Under the pieces are notes generated by a model. The model did no database searches, was not told the DNA's origin, and saw only the letters and a list, made by a program, of their open reading frames with translations. From contig DATKLE010000166.1 in NCBI GenBank assembly GCA_035542575.1, positions 71,484 through 135,483 on the forward strand: a stretch of DNA of 64,000 nt. Reading direction: 5' to 3'. Shown here piece after piece: positions 41,271 to 50,831 of this stretch (position 1 is its first letter; each line of letters starts with the position of its first letter). The stretch is from JAIQET01 sp035542575 (GTDB taxonomy: Bacteria; Acidobacteriota; Terriglobia; Terriglobales; Acidobacteriaceae). Both the position numbers and the translations under genes were made by a program.

Positions 41271-42104
41271 ATGTTCCCGAAGAAATCAACCCGGAAGGCG
41301 TTAGTTGCAAACCACAGGCTTCTCGTTTGCATTCGCGTTCTCGTCGGTCGTGCACGACGCCAAGCCGGGGCACTGTCCTCCGGGCTGCGCAAGCTGGGCG
41401 CGCAAGTGATTGAGATTCCCTTCATCGAGATTCGCAAGCCGCGGTCTTATCGGCCACTGGATAACGCCTTAAAAAATCTCCCCCACTACGATTGGATGAT
41501 CCTGACCAGCGTCAATGGCGTCGAGGCCATGTGGGAGCGGGTCAAGAAGCTGCGGGTCACGCAGAAGCACTTGCGGCATCTGAAGATCGCGGCCATCGGT
41601 CCGGCAACCAGGAGGACCATCGAGAAACACGGCCTGCGGGTGGAGGTTGTGCCAGAAGAGTACGTGGCCGAGGCGGTGGTCAAGAGCCTCCGCAACCGTG
41701 TGAAAGGCAAACGCGTGCTGCTGGCGCGAGCCAAAGTGGCGCGCGACGTTATTCCACGGGAACTGCGCAAACTGGGGGCACAGGTGGACGTGGTGGAAGC
41801 TTACGAAACCGTGATACCGCGATCCTCACGTGTGCAGCTGCGTGCGGTCCTCAGAGACCCAAGACGGCGGCCGGATGTCATCACCTTCACCAGTTCCTCG
41901 ACAGTGCGCAACTTTGTGGCGCTGCTGGCGGGCGGGCGGGGGCGCCTGCTCCCCACGAAACACCTCAATGGTGTCAGGCTGGCTTCTATCGGGCCGGTGA
42001 CTTCTTCCACGCTTCGGGAGCTTGGACTGCGGGTGGACATTGAGGCCAGGGAGTACACGATTCCAGGTTTGATTCGGGCCATTCGCGCTGCGGCGTGGCG
42101 TTAG
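41271..42104 (+). CDS. hemD: Uroporphyrinogen-III synthase
   Basis: HemD cyclises hydroxymethylbilane with inversion of ring D to give uroporphyrinogen III. The 277 residues show the two-domain HEM4 pattern. The N-terminal RVLVGRARRQAGALSSGLRK-LGAQVIEIPFIEI is followed by DWMILTSVNGVEAMWERV. Then come KIAAIGPATRRTIEKHGL and LARAKVARDVIPRELRKLGA, and VITFTSSSTVRNFVALLAGG, VRLASIGPVTSSTLRELGL at the end. An N-terminal 19-residue basic extension may reflect a start further in than ATG 41271. HemD typically ends the hem block, as here. Confidence 0.92.
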   Translation: MFPKKSTRKALVANHRLLVCIRVLVGRARRQAGALSSGLRKLGAQVIEIPFIEIRKPRSYRPLDNALKNLPHYDWMILTSVNGVEAMWERVKKLRVTQKHLRHLKIAAIGPATRRTIEKHGLRVEVVPEEYVAEAVVKSLRNRVKGKRVLLARAKVARDVIPRELRKLGAQVDVVEAYETVIPRSSRVQLRAVLRDPRRRPDVITFTSSSTVRNFVALLAGGRGRLLPTKHLNGVRLASIGPVTSSTLRELGLRVDIEAREYTIPGLIRAIRAAAWR

Positions 42105-42172
42105 CTCGCCAACCGCAGCGGGCCGCGTCTATCACCGTATTACAATCACTCATCGTCGGTTCGGAGGTGCGT

Positions 42173-43837
42173 TTGCGCGTCAACCCTCGCCTGGTATTGT
42201 GCTCGCTCCTGCTGCTGGTGCCGCTCGCCAGCGGTCAGAACAGCGACTTTCCCCCTCAACAGCTCCTCGACCGCATCCGTCCGGAGGGCATTCGCGCCCA
42301 CATGGCTTTCCTCTCCGACGATCTGCTGGAAGGGCGGCGCACAGGCACGCGCGGATTTCAGATCGCAGCCAAGTACATTGCGGCGCAGTTTCAGGAGATG
42401 GGGCTCAAGCCTGCGGGCGTGAATGGCACGTATTTCCAGAATGTGCCATTTCGCCAGATCGAACTGGTGCGCGATCAGAGTTCGGTCACGCTCACGCAGG
42501 ACGGCGTGAAACAAAAGCTGGTGATTGGGCAGGACTGCGTGCTGCGCGGCGATCCTCTGAACCCAGACACCCGGGTAGAGGCGCCGGTCGTGTTTGTGGG
42601 TTTCGGGGTAACGGCCCCAGAATTCAACTATGACGACTATGCCGGGGTGGATGTGCGAGGCAAGATCGTGGCCGCGTTTTATGGCGCGCCGCCGCGGTTT
42701 CCGTCTGCGCCGGGAGCCCATTACTCTTCGGCGGAGGAAAAATTGAAAAATGCCGCGGCCCACGGCGCCATCGGTTTCCTCACCATCTGGGCGGGAAGGC
42801 AGGAGGAGCGGACTCCGTTCTCGCTGCTGGTGCGCTTCTTTCGCCAGCCGGCGTTGCGCTGGCTCGACGGCAAAGGCGTCCCCAACGATGCGCAGCCGGA
42901 AATCCGTGGCACAGCCATGCTCAGCTCCATGGTTGCTGCACCGATGTTTCGCGGCTCCGGCAAGACGTGGGATGAGGCGCTGGCCGCGGCTCTTGACAGC
43001 CAGCCGCAGTCCGCTCCGCTGAAGGTGACTGCGTCCATTCACATCGTCAGCCGCTATTCGCAGGTGGAGAGCCCGAACATCGCGGCCATTCTTCCCGGTT
43101 CCGACCCGCAACTGAAGAACCAATACGTGGTTTACAGCGCGCACGCCGACCACCTGGGCATCGGGGTTCCGGTGAACGGCGACGACATCTACAACGGAGC
43201 CGTGGACAACGCCTCGGGTACTGCCGCCTTGCTGGAAATTGCCCGCGCGTTGTCGGAGCTTCCCACCGCGCCGCGGCGTTCCATTCTCTTCCTGGCGGTG
43301 ACCGGGGAAGAGGAAGGGCTGCTGGGGTCGGACTACTTTGCCCACTATCCCACCGTGCCGATTTCGCGGATCGCTGCTAACGTCAACATGGATGAGATCT
43401 CGCTGTTCTACGACTTCCGCGATATCGTGGCGCTGGGCGCCGAGCACTCCAGTTTGGGCGAGGTGGTGGACGACGTCGCCCGCCACATGAATCTGGAGGT
43501 CAGCCCCGACCCTGCTCCCGAGGAGGTTTACTTCGTGCGCAGCGATCAATATTCGTTCGTCAAGGAGGGCGTGCCCGCCGTCTACATCGGCGAAGGATAC
43601 AAGACGGTGGACCCGAAGCTGGACGGCGGGAAGATCGCGCACAACTGGGAGGCCACCCGTTACCATCTGCCCGACGATGACATGAATCAGCCGCTGGATT
43701 TCAACGCCGCGGTCAAATGCACGCGCGCCAACCTGGCGGTGGGATACGAGGTGGCGCAGGAGCGCCAACGTCCGCGATGGAACGCAGGGGACTTCTTCGA
43801 GAAGTTGAGCCGTGCAGCGGTTGCGGGAGGAAGGTAG
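42173..43837 (+). CDS. Secreted M28-family metallopeptidase with PA-type insert
   Basis: A zinc aminopeptidase-like enzyme, exported: signal peptide RLVLCSLLLLVPLASGQ, then about 535 mature residues. The catalytic core has VVYSAHADHLGIG (zinc His and Asp), GAVDNASGTAALLE (bridging Asp), AVTGEEEGLLGSDYF (catalytic Glu) and NVNMDEISLFY. YFVRSDQYSFVKEGVPAVYI is near the end. An insert in the first half (EAPVVFVGFGVTAPEFNYDD, VRGKIVAAFYG) resembles the PA domain seen in such peptidases. TTG 42173 has GGAGG 5 bases ahead and is preferred over upstream codons in the hemD 3' end. Confidence 0.9.
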   Translation: MRVNPRLVLCSLLLLVPLASGQNSDFPPQQLLDRIRPEGIRAHMAFLSDDLLEGRRTGTRGFQIAAKYIAAQFQEMGLKPAGVNGTYFQNVPFRQIELVRDQSSVTLTQDGVKQKLVIGQDCVLRGDPLNPDTRVEAPVVFVGFGVTAPEFNYDDYAGVDVRGKIVAAFYGAPPRFPSAPGAHYSSAEEKLKNAAAHGAIGFLTIWAGRQEERTPFSLLVRFFRQPALRWLDGKGVPNDAQPEIRGTAMLSSMVAAPMFRGSGKTWDEALAAALDSQPQSAPLKVTASIHIVSRYSQVESPNIAAILPGSDPQLKNQYVVYSAHADHLGIGVPVNGDDIYNGAVDNASGTAALLEIARALSELPTAPRRSILFLAVTGEEEGLLGSDYFAHYPTVPISRIAANVNMDEISLFYDFRDIVALGAEHSSLGEVVDDVARHMNLEVSPDPAPEEVYFVRSDQYSFVKEGVPAVYIGEGYKTVDPKLDGGKIAHNWEATRYHLPDDDMNQPLDFNAAVKCTRANLAVGYEVAQERQRPRWNAGDFFEKLSRAAVAGGR

Positions 43838-43966
43838 CAGGCGGGAACAGCCGAGGTCCCCTCACGGCAGCAGCAGTAGCGATAGCGATCGTCCCCCGCT
43901 GAAACGGTGTCCGGCGAGCGACTCAGGCGACCAGGGCGGCAGCCAGGGAGTAATCCGCAGCCTTGG

Positions 43967-46555
43967 TCAATTCGTCAATCCGGCTTGCATCAGATACAAC
44001 TCCGAAAGATGCCGGACATAGCACAGAACGATAGTTTTCCCATCGGGACTCATCGTGAGACGATTGAGCGCGACAATTCCAGCCAGGTCGTTAACGGAGA
44101 GTTCGCTGACCAGCTTGGCAGCGCCGCTCCGCAGGTTCACATGTAACACTTGGATGGTGGATAAAGCCGTTGGCCGTCCAATGTAGGCCCACTGACCGTC
44201 GTCGCTAAGCAGCATAAACATGTCGTTCGGCTGGATATGGGGCAGCGGGTGGCTGGTATTTTTTATGTCATCGCGCAGTTCGAGATGATTGTCGCGGAGC
44301 CACACTTGGAATTTACCGTTTTGCGACGCGATAACGAACACGACACCAGCAGGACTGATGGGATGCGGATGAGAGCCATCCATCTCGGTGGCAAACATCT
44401 GAGGCCGGTTATCCGCCGACATTCCCACCCAAATCAGACTGTTGTCGCCTCCGCGAGCGAAGCCAAGTGCGCGAGCCTGGCGAATGTCGGGCGTCATCAC
44501 TGGTCTCGGATCACCCGCGCCGGTCGGCACCAACCGGAACTGAGCCGGCACGGTGGGCAGCCAAATCATGACCCATTTCTTGTCGGCCGAAAGATCGACG
44601 CCGTACCCCTCCGATAGCCGCACCGCAGGCGATCCGTCCAAGCCACGGATGTAAGTGGCACCCAAAGGCCCGCCCCCCTGGCCTCCCTCGTGAAACAGTA
44701 GTGTGGAACTATCGGCAGAGGTGGTATCGAAAATCGATCGGTCCAGCAGGCTGAGATCACGCCATTTCCCCTCGCTCAGCGCGTGGATCAGAATGCGCCG
44801 CTCATTCATCGTCATCAGCGCGGCGCCGTCGGAGGCAACATCTTCCAGCGTGATCTCGCCCGGCACCTCCTGCAAAATCCGGGTGTTTCCGCGAAGGTCA
44901 ACTTCGAACAACTGCCGGGCGATGGTTCGCGGTGTGGTGGCCGTAACCCAGAGTTTGCTCTCCGATCTCCAAGCCAGGCCGTAAACCCCATCCCAGATGC
45001 TGGTCTTGAGTTTCAGATTTCCCGCAGGATCAAAGACCAGCACGCGGCCACGATCGTCATTGAGGCCGGTGTGCTGAAGAACGGCTATCAGGCGGTCGCG
45101 GGGAGAGATGCGAACATGGCTTAACCAGTCCGGACGAATACAGCTATACACCACTTTGCCAATTGGGTATTCCAAACGATCGGTGTTGGCGGCGCGGTCG
45201 ACATGTATGATTGCCAGCTTACTGCCGTCCGCATTCCAGTCGGCGGCATCAACGTCATCCGCCAGTTCGCGCGGCGCCGTGCTGCCGCTCATGCTCACCT
45301 GCGCCAGCGAGCCGACGTGCAGAAATCCTCCCATCTGCAGCCGGGGGGTTAACAACACGGCCAATTCACCTCTGCGCGAAACGGCAAGCAGGTCGGCGTT
45401 GCGAATGCCGAGCGGGCGGGCATCCTGAGTCTCGGGTACGCTCGAGAACACTTCCGGCGGACTGCCCGACCATGACGCGCTATAGAGAATTGTTTTGCGA
45501 TCCGGAGCGAAGCGCGCCGCAAACACGTTCCCGCGCTGAAATGTAAGCCGCTGGAAATGCGTAGCTGCTGGCCGACGCAGATGGAATCCGAGAAGTACTG
45601 CTGCCGCAATCATCAGCGCTGCGACGGCGATGTAGGTTGCGGTTCTGCCAACGTGCCGGGGCTTTGCGGCCGGGGCTTGCGGACGGGAAGCGTCCGAGAC
45701 CGAAGATAGTGCCGCTAAGTCGAAGGCCAAGTCACGCGCCGATTCAAAGCGCTGTTCCGGCTCTTTTTCCAGGCAGTGCCGCAGAATCCTGTCGACGGCA
45801 ACAGGAATCTCGGGATGCTCCGCGCTGATGTCGGGGGGGGCCTCCTTCAGGATCGCGTTCATCGTCTCGACCGACGAGGCGCGATGGAAGGCCCGCTTAC
45901 CGCTGATCATCTCGTATAAAACAGCTCCGAACGAGAAGATATCGGAACGGTGATCCACGGCTTCGCCTCGCACCTGCTCCGGAGCCATGTAGCCGACCGT
46001 CCCCATCACCACGCCGGGTTCCGTCTGCGCAACCGTAGCTAAGGTTGCACTCTGATCACTCACCGGTTTTGGGAAAGTCATGCTCCGTGCCAAGCCGAAA
46101 TCGAGAACTTTCACATGCCCTGCGGTTGTCAAGAAGATGTTTTCCGGCTTCAGATCGCGATGGACGATGCCCTTGCCGTGAGCTGCGGATAACGCTTCCG
46201 CGATTTCCGCCGCGTAAGAGATGGCCTTGCGGGCAAGGATGGGCCCCTCGCGAAGCCGTTCGCGTAAGGTTTTTCCGGAGAGAAACTCGGTGACTAGATA
46301 AGGCTTTCCCTCGTCCGAGCCGACGTCGAACACCGCCACGATATTCGGATGATTGAGCGTCGCCAGAATGCGCGCCTCTTGCTCAAATCGCCGCAGCCGC
46401 GCTGTGTCTTGAGCAAGGGATTTTGGCAGAATTTTGAGCGCGACGGTTCGATTAAGACGAATGTCTAGTGCTTTGTAAACTTCTCCCATGCCGCCCGCGC
46501 CGACCAGCGCCAGCACTTCATATGGCCCGAGCACAGTGGGAGTCGAGACCGGCAT
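43967..46555 (-). CDS. Membrane-anchored Ser/Thr protein kinase with TolB-like propeller
   Basis: The 862 residues start ATG 46555. Residues 1-280 are a Hanks-type kinase: G-loop VGAGGMGEVYK (18-28), VALK (Lys41), HRDLKPEN (132-139), LDFGLARS (151-158), GTVGYMAPEQVRG and SDIFSFGAVLYEM. A membrane helix lies near 308-326 (TYIAVAALMIAAAVLLGFHL). The rest, about 530 residues, has WD40/PD40-like repeats (LSADKKWVMIWLP, MSPDGKTIVLCYV) that form a periplasmic sensor propeller. Such kinase-propeller fusions are numerous in acidobacteria; targets are unknown. It converges on the M28 gene and lies upstream of no obvious partner. Confidence 0.93.
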   Translation of the reverse strand: MPVSTPTVLGPYEVLALVGAGGMGEVYKALDIRLNRTVALKILPKSLAQDTARLRRFEQEARILATLNHPNIVAVFDVGSDEGKPYLVTEFLSGKTLRERLREGPILARKAISYAAEIAEALSAAHGKGIVHRDLKPENIFLTTAGHVKVLDFGLARSMTFPKPVSDQSATLATVAQTEPGVVMGTVGYMAPEQVRGEAVDHRSDIFSFGAVLYEMISGKRAFHRASSVETMNAILKEAPPDISAEHPEIPVAVDRILRHCLEKEPEQRFESARDLAFDLAALSSVSDASRPQAPAAKPRHVGRTATYIAVAALMIAAAVLLGFHLRRPAATHFQRLTFQRGNVFAARFAPDRKTILYSASWSGSPPEVFSSVPETQDARPLGIRNADLLAVSRRGELAVLLTPRLQMGGFLHVGSLAQVSMSGSTAPRELADDVDAADWNADGSKLAIIHVDRAANTDRLEYPIGKVVYSCIRPDWLSHVRISPRDRLIAVLQHTGLNDDRGRVLVFDPAGNLKLKTSIWDGVYGLAWRSESKLWVTATTPRTIARQLFEVDLRGNTRILQEVPGEITLEDVASDGAALMTMNERRILIHALSEGKWRDLSLLDRSIFDTTSADSSTLLFHEGGQGGGPLGATYIRGLDGSPAVRLSEGYGVDLSADKKWVMIWLPTVPAQFRLVPTGAGDPRPVMTPDIRQARALGFARGGDNSLIWVGMSADNRPQMFATEMDGSHPHPISPAGVVFVIASQNGKFQVWLRDNHLELRDDIKNTSHPLPHIQPNDMFMLLSDDGQWAYIGRPTALSTIQVLHVNLRSGAAKLVSELSVNDLAGIVALNRLTMSPDGKTIVLCYVRHLSELYLMQAGLTN

Positions 46556-46700
46556 GGTTTCCAGCTTGCAGAACGTTTCAGCATAACTTGATAGCGGTCA
46601 GGTCGCGGTGATGGGGGTCACGGGTGGAAGGTCATCATTCCGCAACTGGCTTACCAGGTGCGCTAACCGTCAGAACCCCCGACACGGAGGTTGGAAAGCG

Positions 46701-48707
46701 TTACTCCTTCAACGTACACCCGCAGTCGGCCGGCGGCACGTGGGCTTTCAGGAAGTCGGCGGCTCTTTTGTAGGCATCAATCTGGTTTTCGAGCTTGGCG
46801 AAGCCGTGGCCTTCGTTCTCGTAGATCTTGTATTCCACGGTCCCTCCGCGCTTCTTGATCGCCTCGACCACCTGCAGCGTTTCTTCGTTGGGACAGCGCG
46901 GGTCGTGGCCTCCGGCGAGCAGGAGCAGCGGGGCTTTCACATGGTCGATGAAGTTGATGGGGGAGCGGTCTTCGTAGAGGGCTTTGTTCTTCACCAGGTC
47001 GCCCATGGTGGCGAGATCGGACTGTTGCAGCACCGGGTCTTCGTGCTCGATCTCGGTGAACCAGTTCACGAAAGGAACGATGGGCACGCCAACGGCCCAC
47101 ACGTCGGGGGCCTTGGTGACGCCCATCATGGTCATGTAGCCGCCGTAGCTGCCGCCGACTAAGGCGATCTTCTTGGGATCCAGGAAGCCGGTCTGCTTGA
47201 TCCAGTCTGCGGCGGCCAACACGTCCTGCAGGTCTCCGCCACCCATGTCGAACAGGTTGGCCTGCTGGAATTCCTTACCGTAGCCGGTGGAACCTCGGTA
47301 GTTGGGCGCAATGACCATGTATCCCTGGTTGACCATGTACTGAACGAAGCGGTTGAAGGAGTTGACCGTCTGCGCGGTGGGACCGCCGTGCACATAGACG
47401 ATGGCCGCGTTCTGGCCATTGCGCTGCATGTTGTAGGGCACGTAGAGAAACGCGGAGATGGTCCACTTGCCGTCGCGGCTGGGATAGTGCACGAGGTAGG
47501 GCTCCACCATGTGATCGGTGGGGACGCCGGCGACCAGCGAGTGCGTCACCTGGTGCGACTTTCCGGTCGCCATCGTGTACACCCAGGCATCGTTCGGAGC
47601 TGTGGGGCCGTTATGGTAGTAGAGCAGGCGCGAGCCGTCGCGGCTGAAAGCGGATTCGGAACCGCCCGGGCTGTTCACGCCTGTGGGAAGCGGCAGGGAA
47701 GTAGTCTTGCCAATCAGCAGACCCCTTTGATGTTTTTCCCTGGCAGTCAGCGGATGCAAGTAGATGTTGGTATTGCCATCGACATTGGCGGTCCAGGTGA
47801 CGTAGTTACCGTCCGGCGAAAAGTTCCCCCCGTTGACCTCCCATTTGTCCTGGGTGAGCCAGTCGAGCTTCTTGCTGGCGATGTTGAGCAGGCCGACGTT
47901 GTCGTAGCCGTTGCCGGCATTTGAGGTGATGAGTACCTGCTTGCCGTCGGGAGAGATGTCGTTGGCGCTGTACAGTTGCTCGCCCTGGTGAGGAGTGAGC
48001 AGAGTGCTTTTGGCGGTGGTGACTTCGGCGAGGAAGATGTTGGAATCCGTGCCCTTGGCCTGCTGCTGGGTATAAACGATCCACCTGCCGTCCTTCGACC
48101 AGATGGGGCTGAAGTTCATCTTGTCGGCGGGCGTGCCGGTGGTGAGGTGCTTGGTCTCGCGCATGAGGGTGTCGAAGATGTCGATCTCGAACACCGATGA
48201 CGTCTTCGGCTTGACGATGTACGCCAGGTACCGTCCGTCGGGCGACCAAGTGGGGCTCTCTTCGGCGATTTCGCGGGTGTTGGTGACGTTCACCACCTGC
48301 CCGGTCTTAGGCGAGACGAAGAAGATGTCCCACTGCTCGTCGCCGTCGTAGTCGGATTGGTAGGCGATCCACTTGCCGTCGGGAGACCAGGCAGGCGCGG
48401 TTTGGCGCTGGTCGCTAATGGTGAGCTGCATAGGCCAGCCGCCCTCGGCCGGGACCAGCCAGAGATTGTTCCGCCCGCTGATGTTGGAGATGAAGGCGAT
48501 GGTCTTGCCATCGGGCGACCAGGCGGTAGCGCCGATGGCGCGGGTCATGTAGAGGCGCTCCAGCGCGAGGCTCTGCTCGTTTTGCTCGACTTGGGCGTTG
48601 GGCGTGCTTTTGATGGCTTTGGGATCGGTGACGACCTGGGGAACGGGCAGGGGCTGGGCGAGAGTAAGCGTGCTCATAAGGATGACGATAGCAAAGAAAG
48701 TGCGCAT
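46701..48707 (-). CDS. Secreted S9 family prolyl-oligopeptidase-like peptidase
   Basis: The 668 residues start ATG 48707. A signal peptide covers residues 1-17 (MRTFFAIVILMSTLTLA). About 45-390 form a beta-propeller with repeated AWSPDGK and WSKDGR (WSPDG-K) blades. About 400-655 are an alpha/beta-hydrolase: GGPTAQTVNSFNRFVQYM, GGSYGGYMTMMG with the catalytic Ser (about 521), AGGHDPRCPNEE with Asp (about 601) and NEGHGFAKLEN with His (about 634). It probably trims peptides, such as dipeptidyl/acylaminoacyl-peptides, in the periplasm. It has a repeat pair directly upstream (48723-48790). Confidence 0.94.
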   Translation of the reverse strand: MRTFFAIVILMSTLTLAQPLPVPQVVTDPKAIKSTPNAQVEQNEQSLALERLYMTRAIGATAWSPDGKTIAFISNISGRNNLWLVPAEGGWPMQLTISDQRQTAPAWSPDGKWIAYQSDYDGDEQWDIFFVSPKTGQVVNVTNTREIAEESPTWSPDGRYLAYIVKPKTSSVFEIDIFDTLMRETKHLTTGTPADKMNFSPIWSKDGRWIVYTQQQAKGTDSNIFLAEVTTAKSTLLTPHQGEQLYSANDISPDGKQVLITSNAGNGYDNVGLLNIASKKLDWLTQDKWEVNGGNFSPDGNYVTWTANVDGNTNIYLHPLTAREKHQRGLLIGKTTSLPLPTGVNSPGGSESAFSRDGSRLLYYHNGPTAPNDAWVYTMATGKSHQVTHSLVAGVPTDHMVEPYLVHYPSRDGKWTISAFLYVPYNMQRNGQNAAIVYVHGGPTAQTVNSFNRFVQYMVNQGYMVIAPNYRGSTGYGKEFQQANLFDMGGGDLQDVLAAADWIKQTGFLDPKKIALVGGSYGGYMTMMGVTKAPDVWAVGVPIVPFVNWFTEIEHEDPVLQQSDLATMGDLVKNKALYEDRSPINFIDHVKAPLLLLAGGHDPRCPNEETLQVVEAIKKRGGTVEYKIYENEGHGFAKLENQIDAYKRAADFLKAHVPPADCGCTLKE

Positions 48708-48722
48708 TAATGGCCTCGACGC

Positions 48723-48790
48723 AGCGCTACAGGTGCCCGGGGGTGGGGGCGGGACGCCCCCACGACAGCCGGCGGGACGCCGGCGCTACA
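48723..48790. repeat. Two tandem GGA-loop hairpins (GTGGGGGCG and GCCGGCG family)
   Basis: GTGGGGGCG (48743-48751)-GGA-CGCCCCCAC (48755-48763) is a perfect 9-bp hairpin. GCCGGCG (48768-48774)-GGA-CGCCGGC (48778-48784) is a perfect 7-bp hairpin 4 bases later. GCGCTACAG flanks both ends (near 48725 and 48783). The same unit type is at 22700-22797. Confidence 0.8.
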
Positions 48791-48835
48791 GATGTAAGAA
48801 GGGAAAGTTTAGCAGACGATTGGGTGTGCGCGCGG

Positions 48836-49711
48836 CTAGGGCTTCGCAGTCTTGTGCATGTCAACCGTAGACCAGGTCTTGTCGGCGGCGTGGCAGAGGT
48901 TTTCGAGCGGGCACTCGGCGCATTTCGGGGAGCGCGCCATGCACAGCTTGCGGCCGTGCCAGATGATCTGGTGCGCGAAGAGCGTCCACTTCTCGTGCGG
49001 GATGATCTGCATCAGGTCCTGCTCGATCTTTTTGGGGTCTTCCTGCTTCGTGAGTTCGAGGCGGCGCGAGATGCGTTGCACGTGGGTGTCCACCACCACG
49101 CCCTCGTTTTTGCCAAACCAGGTGCCGAGGACGACGTTGGCGGTCTTGCGGGCGACGCCGGGAAGCGTGAGCAGGGCTTCCATGGTGTCGGGGACTTGGC
49201 CGCCGAAGTCGGAGACAATTTTCTTGGCCGCTCCTACAACCGACTTGGACTTGTTGCGGAAAAAACCGGTCGATTTGACATCGGGCTGGAGCGCTTCTGG
49301 CGTCAGGGCAGCGAAGGCTTCGACCGTCGGATACTTCTGGAAAAGGCCAGGGGTGACCCGGTTGACGTTGACGTCGGTGGATTGGGCGGAAAGGATAGTG
49401 GCCACCAGCAGTTCCCAGGCGTTGCGGTGGGTGAGGGCGCAAGTTACCCCGGGATACTGCTGATCGAGGCGGAAGAGGATTTGCTGCACACGTTCGGGGG
49501 CGATTGGGTTGTAAGCTGCCGCTCGTGAAGGAGGCGCTTTCTGGCGCGTTGGAGCAGGGATGATCTTGTCCACACGCGCGGGCTTCGGCTGGCGGGAAGG
49601 ACCGCGGCTTTGCTGTCCGCGGGGGACACCGCGGGCGCCTTCCTGGCGCCCGGTTTTTGCAGGCTGGCGGGGAATGACGCCGCGTACCATCACGGTTCGC
49701 CTCGCGGTCAT
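48836..49711 (-). CDS. nth: Endonuclease III (DNA glycosylase/AP lyase)
   Basis: Nth removes oxidised pyrimidines and cleaves at the AP site. The core (about 185 residues) contains NAWELLVATILSAQSTDVNVN, the helix-hairpin-helix LPGVARKTANVVLG with the catalytic Lys, VVDTHVQRISRRLEL with the catalytic Asp, and the [4Fe-4S] loop C-x6-C-x2-C-x5-C (CMARSPKCAECPLENLC). An N-terminal basic, Pro/Arg-rich tail of about 80 residues precedes it (for example RGPSRQPKPARVDK). The tail's true start is unclear: ATG 49711 or ATG 49690. The longest frame (to 49828) is probably too long. Confidence 0.93.
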   Translation of the reverse strand: MTARRTVMVRGVIPRQPAKTGRQEGARGVPRGQQSRGPSRQPKPARVDKIIPAPTRQKAPPSRAAAYNPIAPERVQQILFRLDQQYPGVTCALTHRNAWELLVATILSAQSTDVNVNRVTPGLFQKYPTVEAFAALTPEALQPDVKSTGFFRNKSKSVVGAAKKIVSDFGGQVPDTMEALLTLPGVARKTANVVLGTWFGKNEGVVVDTHVQRISRRLELTKQEDPKKIEQDLMQIIPHEKWTLFAHQIIWHGRKLCMARSPKCAECPLENLCHAADKTWSTVDMHKTAKP

Positions 49712-49860
49712 CTTATCAAAAGCCGGTGCTACCCACAGAGGCACAGAGACACGGAGAAAATTCCAGGATGCTCCGGCGGGGTGAGTTCTACTTTGGTAAC
49801 CGGGGAGCGATTGACGTGTCCGGCGCATCCCGGTAGTCTCAAGTCATCCGGGAAACCCCA

Positions 49861-50085
49861 ATGGCAGTGAAGTCCATCCAACTCGGGCAGGTGTGGCGCA
49901 ACGATCAGGACGGCCAGGACTACCTGGTGACCAAGCTATACAGTGAAGTGTTTACGCAGTATGCGGTGCTGCGTCCGGCGGCGGTGACCGCTCCCGATGC
50001 GCCCACGGTGCGGGTGAAGGTGACCAAGAACGCCCAAGGTGCGTCGCTGCCGGGGTATACATTTACGCAGGAAGGATCGTTCTGA
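49861..50085 (+). CDS. Small conserved-looking hypothetical protein (74 aa)
   Basis: The 74 residues start at ATG 49861. The pattern VKSIQLGQVWRNDQDGQDYLVTKLYSEVFTQYAVLRP then VRVKVTKNAQGASLPGYTFTQEGSF looks like a small all-beta domain (SH3-barrel-like). It is soluble and cytoplasmic. It is upstream of the DedA gene, 79 bases apart. No functional assignment. Confidence 0.6.
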   Translation: MAVKSIQLGQVWRNDQDGQDYLVTKLYSEVFTQYAVLRPAAVTAPDAPTVRVKVTKNAQGASLPGYTFTQEGSF

Positions 50086-50164
50086 CCAGGCTTTGGGCCC
50101 GAGGCCCTGGCCAGGTTAGCCAACCCGAAGTTATCCTAGAGCCTGAAGCCCGCGCCTGGTTCCC

Positions 50165-50791
50165 ATGACACAGAAGATTCTGGCGGTTGTTTTCGTGTTC
50201 ATCAAGTCGGTGATTGCGGTCACCGGCTACGGCGGCATCGTTTTGCTGATGGCCATCGAGTCGGCGTGTGTTCCGCTGCCTTCAGAGCTCATCATGCCGT
50301 TCGCGGGCTACCTGGTGTTTGAGGGAACGCTGAAGCTGCTGTGGGTGGCCACGGCGGGCGCCATCGGTTGCAACTTGGGATCGCTGGTGGCCTACGAGAT
50401 TGGTTGTTATGGTGGGCGTCCGCTGGTGGAGAAGTACGGCCGCTGGATTCTGCTGAGCCGCCGTGAATTGGACTGGGCGGACCACTTTTTTGTGCGCTGG
50501 GGACATGCTGCGGTGTTTATCGCGCGCCTGCTGCCGGTGATCCGGACTTTTATTGCGTTGCCGGCAGGGATTGCGCGCATGCCGCGGGGCCGGTTTCACC
50601 TCTACACCTTTCTCGGGTCGTGGCCCTGGTGTTTCGCGCTGGCCTGGCTGGGCATGAAACTGGGTGAGAACTGGCGGGAACTAGGTAAGTACTTTCACCA
50701 GTTCGATGTTGTCATCGGGCTCCTACTTGCGGCGGGTGCGATCTGGTTCGTGTGGTCGCACTGGCAGAACCGCATGGTCGCTGACCGCTGA
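50165..50791 (+). CDS. DedA family membrane protein
   Basis: DedA proteins are inner-membrane transporter-like proteins implicated in lipid-carrier recycling and membrane potential. The 208 residues have the family signature: IESACVPLPSELIMPFAGYLV with the conserved acidic residue in P-x-P-S-E, GSLVAYEIGCYGGRPLVEKYG, and FVRWGHAAVFIARLLPVIRTFIALPAGIARM with the conserved Arg pair. It has about four helices plus re-entrant loops. The start is ATG 50165. Confidence 0.92.
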   Translation: MTQKILAVVFVFIKSVIAVTGYGGIVLLMAIESACVPLPSELIMPFAGYLVFEGTLKLLWVATAGAIGCNLGSLVAYEIGCYGGRPLVEKYGRWILLSRRELDWADHFFVRWGHAAVFIARLLPVIRTFIALPAGIARMPRGRFHLYTFLGSWPWCFALAWLGMKLGENWRELGKYFHQFDVVIGLLLAAGAIWFVWSHWQNRMVADR

Positions 50792-50831
50792 TCGGTGGAT
50801 CACTCTTTTGCCATTGTGTTGAAGAGAGAAG

